DNA of 64,000 nt from Cyanophora paradoxa (GCA_004431415.1 QPMI01000428.1:310001-374000); one strand, 5' to 3'. Positions 10,101 through 20,780 are shown, counted from the stretch's first letter. Program-made: numbers and translations. Notes: a model not told the origin generated them from the sequence alone.

Positions 10101-11480
10101 GGGCCGGGGAGCTAGGAGGGAAGACGGGAGCGAAGGGGCGGGATCTGGCTGCCTATGCGGGGCGGGGCAGGCGGCCGGCCGGGCGGGCGGGGCGGGCGGG
10201 CGGGCAGGCGGGCGGACCATGCCGATGTACATCCAGGGGATGTTGATGCCCGAGATCTGATCCCCCGCCCCGCCGCGTCAGAGGGCGAGGGACGAAGACG
10301 CGAGGGCGAGCTGGCGGGGGCGGGGTGGCGGGGGCGAGCTGGCGGGGGCCGCGCCTTCTCCGTGACGGCGTGCATGAGGCAGTGCGGGTCGCTGACGACG
10401 TTCTCCAGCATGAAGTCCGAGTACTTGCAGCCCTCGTTGTACGCCCACTGTAGAAGCAGTCAGAGGCTTAACTCTACCGCCGCCACCTAAGGCTATCTCT
10501 CTGAGGGCGGACCCGGGGGAAGGTCATGTTCTCGTTGACGTAGCGGGCGGGGATGTTGCGCCGCGTGGCGAGCGCGTGCTGCATCTGCGCTCCCGCGCGG
10601 TCCAGCTCCAGCGGCTCTGCGCAGAGAGCGCAGCCGGGGCCCGGCCCGCGTCAGCGGCGGCGGGCGGCGGCGGCGGCCGGCGCGAGCGAACGCGCGGGCA
10701 AGCACGGCCCGGCCCGGCGCGGCGCGGCGCGGCGCGGCGGTCGGTCGCACCGTAGTCCCGAGAGATCTCCTCGGCGATGCGAGCAAAGTCCCGGACCTGA
10801 GGGCCGCGCAAGGCGCGATCAGCCTCGGGCGCGAAGCTGCCGCGAGGGCGAGCCGCGCGGCCCGCGCCGCGGAGCGGGGCGCGGCGGCGCCGGCGCCGGG
10901 CCGGGCGCACTTGCATGTACTGCGCGTCCTCCGAGGCCCGCTTGCCCATCTCCCACTCGGCCGGGTTCATGCTGACAGTGAGCACCTGCGGCGCGGGCCG
11001 CGGTGACGGGGCGCCGGGCTACGCGGGCACGGATCCGCCGCGTTCGCACCGTGTGCGAGTCTAGCCTCTCCCTAAAATCCTCGACGTAGGGCTGCGGGGC
11101 CGCGGCAGGCAGCAGTCAGCGCCCGTCGCTTCGGTCACAGCCCGGGAACCACTCGGCGCACATGCCACGTGCGCCCCGCGACCTGGGGCATGCGCAGAAT
11201 GAACGCTCCGGCTGCGGCAAGGTCGTCGTGAGTCACCCCGCCGCTTCCCCGAGCAACGCGCCCCGGGCACGCCCGCACCTCGCATGAGCCGCGTCTCCCG
11301 GAGCCGCTTCACCACGAACTCCCCCGGCGGCTCTCCACCCTTACTTGGATACTTGAACACCGGCCCGTCTTGAATGCTGCCCTTCTTTGGGGCCGCGGGG
11401 CGATCCGCCGCACGCTGCTTTCGGAGGCCCTCTGCGGCCGTCCCGGCCGCCTTTGCCTCGACCTGCGACGAAAGGAAGCG
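6546..11480 (-). CDS. JmjC-domain histone lysine demethylase with C5HC2 zinc finger (KDM4/KDM5-like)
   Basis: Predicted nuclear Fe(II)/2-oxoglutarate dioxygenase removing methyl groups from histone lysines. Joined exons give an almost canonical JmjC core: INIPWMYIGM (about 10215-10250), PWTFFCMHLEDELLG then FNYVSYGAPK (about 9880-9960), VWYVLAPEDRPRLQDYV, then YGCFHQ and GVNMGFNIAESVNFAW (about 8920-9290). The iron ligands are present (His and Glu of MHLE, His of CFHQ), as is the lysine of GAPK that binds 2-oxoglutarate in the family. Downstream, 7801-7940 encodes a C5HC2-type finger (CHACHRRSALSHLLCSG, then SCKTRSACVRHAH). A long Pro/Ala-rich low-complexity tail ends at 6546. Introns are GC-rich with CTGAC and GCAG. 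The N-terminal exon to about 11480 (GPVFKYPSKGGEPPGEF) is supported, but the true start was not located and may lie further upstream. Confidence 0.88.
7083..7122. repeat. CGG trinucleotide run inside the JmjC gene
   Basis: About 40 bases of near-perfect CGG/GCG repeat lie in the low-complexity 3' part of the JmjC gene (Ala, Gly or Pro tract depending on frame). A slippage-prone site. Confidence 0.7.
7741..7787. repeat. AAGCTTAAGCT microsatellite
   Basis: Short units of AAGCTT/TTAAGC repeat in an intron of the JmjC gene between the C5HC2 exon and the C-terminal exons. Confidence 0.7.
9379..9404. repeat. GA dinucleotide run in an intron
   Basis: An AGAGAG run in a JmjC-gene intron, read as a CT tract on the coding strand upstream of the acceptor. 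Confidence 0.7.
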
Positions 11481-12427
11481 CGATGGCGGTCCAGTCAGAG
11501 CGTCGAACGGCCGGAAAGACCCTCGTTAACGCCATCGAGAGGGTCGCGCATGCAGGGCGAAATCGAGCACCACCATCGCGGCGGAGGCCTTCTGTGTTCT
11601 GAATCGAGTGTTGATGCGTGGTTGGCTAGCATCGGCCGCGGTTGCGGCCGCCCGCCTCTGGTCCTGCCGATCCCCCCTCTTATCAGATCAATCGGCCGAG
11701 GCAAGAAGTGGGGAGACGGCACACCATCGGCAACGGCCCTAGGCGCTCTGCGCGAGGCCGAGACGCTGCGAGACGTGGCTTCCCCGCTGCTGATGACGAG
11801 GCTGCACCCAGAAACGGCGTACCCCTTGGACTGGGCAGACCTTGACGACGTGCGGCTGAGCAGCCCTTTCGCCGCCGGCCTTCGCTTCCTTCGCGCCTCT
11901 CGTTAGCGGTGCGGCTCTCAAGTCTGTGCTCAGCCACGCGCGCCTTTAGCTCGCTTGCGCATGCGTCGCGCTAGCGCTCGGTTGCGGCGCGCCCATGTAT
12001 ACGTATACGTGCGCGCGTTAGCGCTACGTTTAAGCGCGCCGGATCCCGCGCGGCCCGCGGCTGAGTCTGCACGTGCGCCACTGTGCGCGTCACGGCGCGG
12101 CGGCGTGCACTAAAGCTATAGCTAGCACTAGTACTGCAGCTAAGGGCCCTGGATTCCCGCGCGCAGCCACGGACCCGGGAACATCCGACTGGTACCGGTG
12201 CGTGCTGTGGCCCGTGGGAAGCTTGTGTAAGCTCAGGATTCAGACAAAAACTGTACACTGTACATGCAGACTCGCAAAGAAAAGAACAGACTGCTCTAGA
12301 TCTAGTCACGGATGTAGAAACGGATCTACACGGCGAACAAGAGTCGAGAAATCAGATAAAAATAGTAGCGCTAGCGCGCTAATTACAAGTGCGGGTGGCC
12401 ATGTCCGCGTTGGCGCCGGCGCTGTAG
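11481..12427. other. Intergenic stretch, possible upstream exons of the JmjC gene
   Basis: No gene can be fixed. The minus strand between 11495 and 11900 holds Ser/Arg-rich open frames that could be 5' exons of the JmjC gene. 11930-12160 is dominated by self-complementary words (TATACGTATACG, GCTAGCAC, GCGCGC). The right part is the 3' flank of the acidic gene that follows. Confidence 0.35.
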
Positions 12428-13164
12428 CTACCGCCTCCAGCGGCGGCGTCGCCGGCCGCCCCCTTCCTCGTCCTCGTCGTCGCTCTGCATGAACGACGAC
12501 GCGAGTGCGGCGGCCACCTGCCACCGCTGCGGCGCGCGCGACGCGGATCAAATTGATATCACGGCGGCGCGCCAGCGGCGGGTCGTGGGCGCGCACCTCG
12601 TTGTCGGGCGGGCAGACCTCGAGGTGCAGGAGGCCTTCCCCGTCGAGCCGCTCCTCGAGCTCCTCCTCCTCCAGCTCCCGCCGGCCCAGGCCCCACGGGT
12701 TTCGCCCGAAGAAGACCTCGCGCACGCGCGCGTTCGCCGCGTCCGCAGTTGCGTGGCGGCTGTCGACGGCCTTCACGCCGGGCCCGTGCCACGCGTGGAA
12801 GCCGTCGTCGTCGTACGCCGCGCGCGTCCAGGCGAGGAATGGCTCCTTGGGGTCGGGCGCGTCGCCCTCGGGCTCGTCCGTCGAGGCGTCGTCCTCCTCG
12901 TCTTCCAGCTCCTCCTCCTCGTCACTGTCGTCCTGCGCGGCGCTGGGCCCGCGCCGCTGCTTCTTGGACGCCGGCGCTGCCGGGTCCTCTGCGTTCTGCG
13001 ACGACGCGGCTCGGGCCCTCGGGGCGCTGCATACGCCCATACAAAAGCCGTTCCCGCACCTCTGCCTCTTCGTTGGACCCGACGTCCTCCCGATCGTCCG
13101 ACTCGCTGTCCTGTTCGGCCGGCCGGCTCGCCTTCGGCATCTGGTGGGGCTGCCTGGCTTCCAT
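12428..13164 (-). CDS. Acidic protein of unknown function, three exons, about 200 aa
   Basis: Exons at 13060-13164, 12597-12995 and 12428-12526 join in frame (105, 399 and 99 nt). Both introns start GTGCG and end CGCAG or CCGCAG. The protein begins MEARQPHQMPKASRP and has a Ser/Asp/Glu-rich N-terminal third with a basic KKQRR patch (possible nuclear signal) and an EEEELEDEEDD run. A more ordered part follows, with FLAWTRAAYDDDGFHAWHG and VREVFFGRNPWGLGRREL, and an Arg-rich C-terminal tail. I recognise no family. The ATG lies 128 bp from the start codon of the divergent cytidine deaminase, so the two may share a promoter. The exon structure is well supported; the function is not. Confidence 0.7.
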
Positions 13165-13292
13165 CAGACGAGTTAGTAGCGATCCAACGCGGCAAGCTGC
13201 TCAGCGGCGCCGCGCACCGCTCGGTTGCAAGGTTCTTGGTGTTCTCCCGGGTACAGCGCCGAAGCCTCCATCCGCAGCCAGCGAAGTCATCG
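13165..13292. promoter_or_regulatory. Shared divergent promoter region
   Basis: Only 128 bp separate the start codons of the minus-strand acidic-protein gene and the plus-strand cytidine deaminase, so both core promoters and 5' leaders must lie here or overlap coding sequence. No TATA box is visible. That it is bidirectional is inferred from spacing alone. Confidence 0.5.
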
Positions 13293-14368
13293 ATGGCTTT
13301 GAACAGCAACAGCGGCTTCACGGCCGACGAGATAAGAAAGTACTCGGAGATCGCGGCCACGGTCAAGAGGAACGCCTACGCGCCCTAGTGCGCCCCGCCT
13401 GCGTCCGCGATCCACCTTGCGCCTCCGTCCAGCGCCGCTAACCCGTACCGTGTCGACCCGCAGCTCCGAGTTCTTCGTCGGGGCGGCCCTCGGTGCGGGA
13501 CGCCCCGCGCGCCTTCGGTCGGCCCGCCTCACGCGCGCTGGACGCCCGCAGTCGGAGAAAGCGGGAAGATCTACACGGGCGTGAACGTGGAGAACGCGAG
13601 CTACCCGCTGGGCCTCTGCGCGGAACGGTGCGAACAGCGGCCCTCGCCGGGCCCCGGGCGCACTCGGGCGACCCGGCGGGCACGCGCAGGACCGCGATAT
13701 GTAAGGCGGTCAGCGAAGGCGAGCGGAAGGTGCGCCTGGGGCCCGAGGGCCGGCCCCGCGCGCCTCGCGGGTCCCCCGCCCCGCCTGCTCCGTCCTCGGC
13801 GGGAGCGCAGCCGACGCGCGGCCGCGCAGTTCCGCGGCATATTCGTCGCGACGGACCTTGAAGAGGAGTTCGGCGCCCCGTGCGGCGGCTGCAGGCAGGT
13901 CCTGAACGAGTTCGGGGAGTACCCCGTCTTCCTCGTCCGCAACGACCTCCAGTACAAGCAGACCTCGGTGTCCCGTACCCCTACGCGCTCCCTTCCCTCC
14001 CCTAACCCCCTCCAGCTCACCGTCCCCTCCCCTATTCGCAGGTCTCCGAGCTCCTCCCCTTCGCGTTCGGCCCCTCGCACCTCCTGGTCCGCACTACCCC
14101 CCCCCCCCCCGCCGCCCATCCCTGTACCCTCCCTGACCTCTCTCCCCCCCGCCCGCAGGCGATGCCGAGGACGCAGACGAAGCAGGATCAGCCGGCGCCC
14201 CCCGTCTTCATGGCGCACCACGAGTCGATCGCGTCGGAGCTGAACCGCATCCGCTCGGAGGAGGGCCTGCGGCGGCACTCGAGCTCCGCCTCCGCCTCGA
14301 CCATGTCGCTGGACGGAATGGTGATGCCCCTCGGAGGTACCAAGCGCAAGTCCGACGCCCAGGGCTGA
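13293..14368 (+). CDS. Cytidine deaminase with a C-terminal extension
   Basis: Zinc-dependent hydrolytic deaminase turning cytidine or deoxycytidine into uridine or deoxyuridine in pyrimidine salvage. Seven exons join in frame: 13293-13387, 13464-13492, 13552-13627, 13690-13729, 13830-13967, 14042-14086 and 14159-14368, giving 210 codons. Key motifs are GLCAERTAICKAV (Cys as zinc ligand, Glu as proton shuttle) and APCGGCRQV (PCxxC, the other two ligands), as in the small homotetrameric deaminases. VNVENASYPLGL is the usual substrate-binding stretch. All introns are short and GC-rich and end GCAG. The family is normally about 130-150 residues. Here the last exon adds about 70 residues, with QLKQ-like Gln/Pro and Ser-rich sequence unlike the catalytic part. 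The start is the first ATG in frame with the conserved N-terminus. Confidence 0.93.
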
Positions 14369-16373
14369 GCCTGGCCCGGCCCGTCCTTCCGATCGCAGAG
14401 CCCGCGGGCCCCGACCAGGCCCGGCCCCCGCCCTCCCCGCCCCGGCCCCCGCCCTCGTCCCCTGGGCCCTCCGCAGCCCCCCCCCCCCCCCCCCCCTCCC
14501 CCCCTCCCCTGGAACGCTGTACAGCATCCCCGCCCCGCCCCCTCCGCTCTCTTTCCCGCTCCCGTCCCTGCAAGATCTCGTCGGCTCTTCGAACTAGACC
14601 AATGGATCTAAGATCTGTCGGCTTGGGCCCGTATTCTCCTGTTCATCGCCAGCCCCTGCAGCTGACGACTTCGGATTCGCCGACGCCGGGTACACGTTCT
14701 AAACGGCCGGATACAGCCTAGCACTGCAGCTGGGCGCAATTGCAGGCCTCCGGACGGGAACCGTTGAACGCCGTGACGTGCATACGCACGCATTCAACGG
14801 CTCCCGAAGTTCGGCTTCGATTCAGCCTGCAGCTGGCCATGGCAGGTATCCGCCGTGTATATATATATATATACCGCGGAGGCGCCCTCCGGATCCGGAT
14901 CGGATATCGATCCCCGCGGGCCGGCGCCGCAGCTGCAGCGCATGCACCCCTCCCGAGGCTCCCGCGCGGCCGCGGCGCTAGCTAGCTGTACATATATATA
15001 TATGTACCGTAGTAAAATAGCTGTACATGTACATGCATATGTATACGTACACATATGCGCATGCATGGCTCTGAAGAATTGAGCCTTGGCCTCGAGCTCC
15101 GGATCCCGATCGCGAGTCCGCTGCCCCCCTTCAAGGCTCAATTTAATTATTATACATTATAAGCTTCGTGCGCGGCTCTAGGTGGTAGGATTTGCATTAG
15201 CACACAACAACAACTACTAGCTATAGGAGTTTCACATCGCCCAATTTATCTCTCCGACTAGATAACACTGAGGACCGTCAAGTGCTGTGCTCTGTCTAAG
15301 TGGCCCAGTGGTGGGAAATTCTATCTACGTCCTATATCTACAAATGGGGCGAGAGGCCGAAAGATACACAGACGCTCTACGCAGACCGATGAAGGCAAAC
15401 AGAGCGCACAAACACCCTCCAGACGTGGAAGTCCGCCCTAGGGAAGACCCACGTATAGCGGAGGGCAGGAGAGGCACTACGCCTGATCATGACAAGCAAA
15501 AGTCGACGGAAAGACCTGAGCTTCCCTGCAGGGAAAAGAACCGCCATCTAGCGACTCGACTGCGAGGAGATGAGGACCAGAACGAAATGAGAGAGCGCCG
15601 ATGAGCCCCAGCTGCCAAGCAAGGGAGCGGGGGCCGGGCGCCGTCCGCGTGTTGACGGAACACGTCGCCGCGCCAGTGTGCCACGCCACGGCTACCGCGC
15701 GTTCACTAACGCTGCGGCGCATGGCGACGTGGGCTTTGCGCGAAAGCCGCGGCCGGCCGACATTGCGGCCAGCCGACGTCGCGATCGCCGCGATCGCTCC
15801 CGCGGCACTCCGGCCCATCCTCGCCGAGCCGGAGACATCATAGAAGCTAACCCCTGACGCGCGCGCTCCTGAATCTCCTGCGGAAATGCCGGCGACAAGG
15901 CCGGCTGCCGAGGCGCCAACTCGACGCCAATTTCGCGCCGCCGCTCGGCGCGCCAGCCGCCTACCTCATGCTGGTCACGCTGAGCGACAGCGGCGGCGCC
16001 ATGAACGGGCCGCAGCCAGCCGCGCGCCGACGCGGTGGGAAATTTTCTCGTAATTTTCTCGGGCTTCTGCCACGTGCATGTGCAATCGCAATCATTTGCA
16101 TTAATATAAATATTGCAAGTTTGCATGATCATCGGATGCGAGAAGTGCACGTGTATTCAATGATTTAGCCTAGGAGATCGATATCTACGATCAACTTGCC
16201 AGTTGAACAAGTCATGCGCATTAATTCACAATCGCAAGCCTTTTGAAGCTCGGCATCGTCAGTTGTGTCGCGATCGACCGAGGGACGTCTTGATCATTCA
16301 GAAATCGGCGCCGTTGACGTAAAAGTCCAAACCCTCCGCCTGGGGCCCCCGTCAGCACGAGATCTTCCACGTT
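14369..16373. other. Long intergenic stretch rich in palindromic words
   Basis: No convincing gene. The left part is the 3' flank of the deaminase gene with C runs at about 14478-14497. 14850-15070 is built of TATATATATA, GTACATGTAC, CATATG and GCTAGCTAGC words. The frames at 15287-15604 and 15601-16150 lack motifs and splice signals. Confidence 0.45.
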
Positions 16374-17728
16374 CTAACGTACGGCCCGGCCCGGGCGGGT
16401 CGGGCCGGGGCGCACGGGGGCGTAGGCGGCGTCGGCGTCGGCGGCCAGGTCGGCCTCGACGGCGTTCAGCTCCGCCTCGTACTCCTCCTGCGCCAAAGGG
16501 CGCCTCGTCGTCAGTAATATTATACGTGTACGTATATATCATAGTACACGTTCTACTGGCATGCACATGGCATAAATCCGTAGTGCACTGCGGAATGCGC
16601 GTGTGGCGGACACGGGAGGCCGGGCGCACCTCGAGATCGTCATCCTCAACCGCCTTAAAGAGCGATCCATAAATGTCCCGGGGGTCCGGCATCGAATATG
16701 GGTCCTTGGTATCATCCGGATCCTGATTCTGATCCTTCGAATTCGCAGGCGGATTCGGATCCACTAGTACTGGGGCCAGGACCTCTTCGACCTCCGTAGA
16801 CGGCTCGATGCCAGCTGCCGGGTCGACGTACCTGGGCAGAACGCTCTTCCGATCAGGCTAGGCGAGTAGGCTAGGGTCGCCTAGATCTAGAATGCATATA
16901 CTGACATGCCTACTGCTCAGCGGCTGGCAGAGTTACGAAACGAATGATATAAATATTAATAGCGCCTGACTGTGTGTGTATATATATAATATCTAGTTTC
17001 CCACGGATTCGAAGCGGCGGAAACCGGCCGCCGGGCGACGGGGCAGGCCCCTTTTTATACGGACCAATACAGTGTGGTCAAGTTGTTCTCCGTGACACTG
17101 ATTTTAATGCTTCCGCCGCCTGCGAGCCGGACGGATTCAGCACGGATCATCGGATCAGCGAACCGGAAGGTCCACTGGTCCATTTCGACTGGTCATATCA
17201 TGTTATGCATATGCATGATAAAACTAATTGACGATGTATAAAGCACGCTCGATCGCGATCGTCATTTATGTGTATACGTATAGCGCGTAGCTGGAGCGCT
17301 AGCTAGATGTAGAGGCAGCAATATATATATTTATAGGCCAAGGATCCGGAGGCTGGAGCGGATGCAGGACTTGCCTTGTTTCATGCAATCGCTGCGAGTG
17401 CAGGAGGAAGAAGACGAGGCCAGGTCGCGATCGGAATTCGCAGGAACCGCTCATCAGCATGCGCGCAGATGCATATATATGCAAAAAGGCGTGTGCAGTG
17501 GTTGGGAAGAGCGCACTTCAACATTCCTTCGGCGTGGTCTTCGATCTTGCCACCATTGGGCAGGGCGAATCCGGAATCGTACACCAACCGGCCCGCGTCG
17601 TCGGCATCGCCGGCCGCGGTCCAGGACTCCACGCCGTCGACCTTCTGCCTGTAGCCCGCGTGGCACACCACCGAATAACTGCCAATGCCGGCGCCAGTGG
17701 AGGTAGGGCCTTCGAATAAGAATTCCAT
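16374..17728 (-). CDS. Unidentified multi-exon protein, probably Cys-containing and extracellular
   Basis: Unrecognised. Exon-like pieces fit the splice grammar. The 5' piece near 17520-17728 contains SYSVVCHAGYRQKVDGVESW and later LVYDSGFALPNGGKIEDH, ending at a GTGCGCT donor. Further pieces read DCMKQGKSCIRSS (about 17360-17395) and GSIKISVTENNLTTLYWSV (about 17065-17125). The 3' part reads YVDPAAGIEPSTEVEEVL, then an acidic Asp/Pro/Asn stretch to YGSLFKAVEDDDLE, where an intron (about 16508-16632) with ACTGACG and GGCGCAG leads to EEYEAELNAVEADLAADADAA. The stop is at 16374-16376. The Cys-containing middle suggests a secreted domain, and the end is acidic. The start at 17728 (MEFLF) is only the first Met seen; a signal peptide exon may be missing. 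Confidence 0.45.
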
Positions 17729-18080
17729 GTCGGGATGTCCGGGATGTTCGACGGTCGGGACTCTAGAGATGCAGCGTACTACGGTAATCTTGCGTCAGAA
17801 GCGCACACGTGCACGTATACGCATACGTATACTAGGGACTCCGTATACGTATACGTAGCGCGTCAGTATAGTAGTAGGCTACGTATACGCGGGACTCCGG
17901 GTCCCGGGGAGTCCGGGAGCCCGCGGCCGGGCCGCGGCCGGTACCGGTAATACCGGTATACGTAGTAGGTCCGGTACCCGGGCCGCCTGACTCGGCGGCC
18001 TGCAGCTGAGATCTCATATATATGCGCATGCTGATCGAGAGCGGCATGCGCAGAGAGCCTGAGACTACTAGTACCCGGTA
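17729..18080. other. Palindrome-rich spacer
   Basis: No gene. Repeated CGTATACGTATAC, GTCCCGGGGAGTCC and GTACCGGTAATACC words dominate, ending at the TA that borders MITE-like element 2. Confidence 0.5.
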
Positions 18081-18389
18081 CCGTGTGGCACTAAATTACC
18101 GAGGCATAAATTACCGCGTTATAATTATAAATTAGAAACTCCGGCCCGAGGGTGGCCAAAATACCGCGGTACCAAATTACCGCGTTTTAAAAAACTTGAG
18201 GCTTGTATATTGGGCGGTAATTCTGGGGTATACTGTATTATAGTCTGTATATAGCCTCAGAATATAGGAACTCCCAGGAGAGAATTAACGCGGAACCAAA
18301 TTACCGCGTTTTAAAAAATTCTCGACGCGGTAATTTGGTACCGTAGTACCGCGGTAATTAAGTGAGCGCGGTATTATAGTGCCACACGG
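18081..18389. mobile_element. MITE-like element 2, TA-flanked
   Basis: A 309-bp element whose ends are inverted repeats starting CCGTGTGGCACTA, bordered by TA on both sides (18079-18080 and 18390-18391). The interior carries iterated AAATTACCGCG[TT] words in both orientations. Its core (18201-18237) has GGCGGTAATT followed by GGGGTATACTGTA, matching the core of element 1 at 5989-6026. No open frame. Same family logic as element 1 with different terminal and iteron sequence. Confidence 0.75.
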
Positions 18390-19440
18390 TAGGCTGAGAG
18401 GCTGAGAGCCTGAGACTCGGCTGAGAGGCTGATCATGAAAGCCGTCGATCTAGATGAGGCTCTAAGCTCACTGCCCGAGTCACTGGCTCAAAAGGAGCCG
18501 TCTAAGAGCTTATGATGGCATGATCAATCATTCAATCATCAAAGTTAATCGATATCGAACCACGTACTATATAAAACGTGCACGTGCACGTTCAGTTGAT
18601 CGAACCACGTATATAAATTTTGTTTTTGGTGAATTACCGGCCACAGTCGACACCAGCACTGCGGGGGCTGCCCAGGGGGCATAAAGACAAAAAAGCAAAA
18701 TAACTAAGACAAGAGCACGAAGAAAGATAAGACAAAGAGCCAAAATCGACAATAAAAACGAATCGAGACAGATCGAGAAGAGACGATAAATCGAGCAGAT
18801 CTAGAGACAGAGGATGACTGACACGAATTCGAAGAAGAGCCAGAGCTAGAGATACGTATACCATATGCATCAATATCGGAAGGAATTACATCACTATAGC
18901 TAAGAAGCGGAGGACAAATTTGAGAAAGATAAATAACAGGAAGCAGACAAGTAAGAGGAACAACAAGACGACGTGGAGGCGGAGGCGAAGCAGGACGATG
19001 CGAAAGGGCAGAGCTACGGCACGAGGTCGAGGAGGACACAGGAGGCGGAGCAGGCGGATCAAGAGCAGGCAAAAGGACAGTCAAAGGAATCACTAAAGGA
19101 ACCACGCATAAGGAACCACGTATATAAAACGTGGTAAAAGGCATTAAAAAAAGGCATATATATACTTAATTTTTTTAAAAGATCTACGGTGGGCGTACCC
19201 ACTCGTAGTACACAACGAGGATACGTATACAAGTCACGGTATCGGGAATCACGAGGTTTCGAAGTACAACGTATACGTAGCGGAAACAGCAGGAACCGAA
19301 CCCGGGAATCCGGGAGGTCGTAGCATATAATTAATTTGGGGGCGCATGCATGATCGATATCGAAACGCTAATTAAGCTTAAGATCGTTTTTTCCTCGTCC
19401 GTACGCGTCGTCTCTTCTCGCGATCGATATCGGTCTCTCT
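18390..19440. other. Strand-asymmetric, purine-rich stretch bounded by ACCACGTATATAAA repeats
   Basis: No gene supported. GAACCACGTA[C]TATATAAA-type words occur at 18557, 18602 and 19112. Between them (about 18670-19105) the plus strand is strongly purine-rich (AGACAAAGAGCC, GGAGGCGGAGGC). The minus-strand open frame 18704-19144 is Ser/Leu-rich only because of this bias. A repeat of GGAACCACG lies at 19099-19120. Confidence 0.4.
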
Positions 19441-19678
19441 TTCTCTAGCTAGCGCTGCTGTCGATTAATTTTGGCTTTTTGTCTATCCCCCGGAGTACCC
19501 CCCCCCCTCACTACCTCCCCTCCCTCCCTTCCCCTGCATCCCCCGAGAATCACGGGCGACCGCAGGCGAAGCCCTAGGCCTAGCCGGCCTGGACAGGTCC
19601 GCCTACCCCTGCCCCCCGGCCCCCCCGGCCCCCTCCCCCCGCCTCGAGCTCCCCCTCCCACCCCGGGGTGGGAGGGAA

Positions 19679-19738
19679 GGAGGTGCCCGGCGTAAGGAAG
19701 GAGGGGGGCCCCCCTCCTTCCTTACGCCGGGCACCTCC
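19679..19738. repeat. Perfect 60-bp palindrome with no spacer
   Basis: The 30-bp left arm (19679-19708), starting GGAGGTGCCCGGCG, is followed at once by its exact reverse complement (19709-19738). A second short palindrome, TCCCACCCCGGGGTGGGA, lies just upstream at 19657-19674. Able to form a cruciform. Confidence 0.9.
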
Positions 19739-20100
19739 CCCTCCTACCCGCGCCCCCTCCTCCCGTGGGGCAGGCACACTCCTCCTCTCCCTTCCCCCCC
19801 CCCCCCCCCCTCCCCCGGCCCCGGCCCTCCCCCCTCCCCCCTCCCCCGGCCCCTTGTCCCTGATCACGAGCCCGCATGGCAGACCGGAGGAGGCGCTGGT
19901 GGCGTTCGAGCGCGCGCTCGCGATTCAGGGGCCCAGGGCCTGCGAGGCGCGGCAGCTCGCGATCGTGCGCTTTGACCCCGTTCATATTTTCTGGCCGCGC
20001 TCAATTGCAACTTAAAGGCGACACGAAGCCAAATTAAACAAACAAAGCCGGTGTCGATATGGAACTGACGCCTTTTGGCCCGCGGCCGCCTGGGAAGCCC

Positions 20101-20117
20101 GCCGGTCACCGGGTCGG
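20101..20117. repeat. 17-bp direct repeat, copy 1
   Basis: GCCGGTCACCGGGTCGG occurs here and again at 20632-20648. The word is itself partly palindromic (CCGGTCACCGG). It may mark the edges of a duplication or insertion. Confidence 0.6.
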
Positions 20118-20631
20118 TTTTTTAATTTTGTTTTTTGCAAAATGGACGTCGCATTGATACACCACGGCACATGTATCAATGTTCTACGTGACGTGCCCTT
20201 CCGACCGGTCATCATGGCATCTATCTAGCCGAAGGTGCTAGCTAGGTGCCGGCCATGGGTCGCTCAATATGGGAGCTCGAGGTTCGCCTGAGTGGGGGAG
20301 CCATGGTTTTCGGTGATAGCCGTGACCAGGCCCGCGCGCCCACCCCTTGATCAACTCCTCCATCCCTCATGAGCCCTGGAAGTGGAAAGTCCCGCAGTCC
20401 GCCGCCCTTCCTTGCCGCCGCTCCACCACCCCTCCTCCTCCTCCCTCCGTCGCTCTCCTCCTCCTCACCTGCGCCCCAGGACCCCGATTAGTCGGTGTCC
20501 CGTTCTGTCGAGATGAAGAAGGTGGTAGGAGGAGGAGATGAGGAAGGAGAGAGAGTGGGCGGACTCTCCGGGAGGCGGCGGAAGGAGGTGGGCAGCGCTA
20601 GCGGATGCGGGGCAGGGCGGGGAGAGGAGCG

Positions 20632-20648
20632 CCGGTCACCGGGTCGGG
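20632..20648. repeat. 17-bp direct repeat, copy 2
   Basis: Second copy of the word at 20101-20117, about 55 bp downstream (in minus-strand sense) of the U6-like sequence. Confidence 0.6.
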
Positions 20649-20699
20649 GCCCGGGCCCGGGCGGCGGGGCGCCGCTTTCGCTGCCCTCGAGTCGTACGT

Positions 20700-20734
20700 C
20701 GCCCTTGCGTCCCCCGAGGAGTGGCGCAGGGGCC

Positions 20735-20765
<31 letters not shown>

Positions 20766-20780
20766 TTGTGGCGCGGGATC
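20700..20780 (-). ncRNA. U6 snRNA-like sequence, ISL loop expanded
   Basis: Read on the minus strand, 20765 down to 20724 matches 42 nt of canonical U6 spliceosomal RNA as I know it, including the ACAGAGA box and the AGC triad (GATTAGCATGGCCCC). After CCTGCGC the canonical AAGG is displaced by about 17 nt (CACTCCTCGGGGGACGC), then AAGG resumes at 20705. The insert can extend the stem of the internal stem-loop (GCG with CGC, CC with GG). The normal 5' stem-loop and a 3' T-run are not recognisable, and no TATA-type Pol III promoter is clear. It may be a divergent functional U6, a U6 pseudogene or a retrocopy. Confidence 0.6.

Noticed and set aside
15601-16150. Opposing open frames as a possible gene
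   Set aside because: No conserved motif, no splice signals, and palindromic words dominate both sides.
18704-19144. Ser/Leu-rich minus-strand frame resembling a membrane protein
   Set aside because: Hydrophobic and Ser-rich appearance follows from the pyrimidine bias of that strand.
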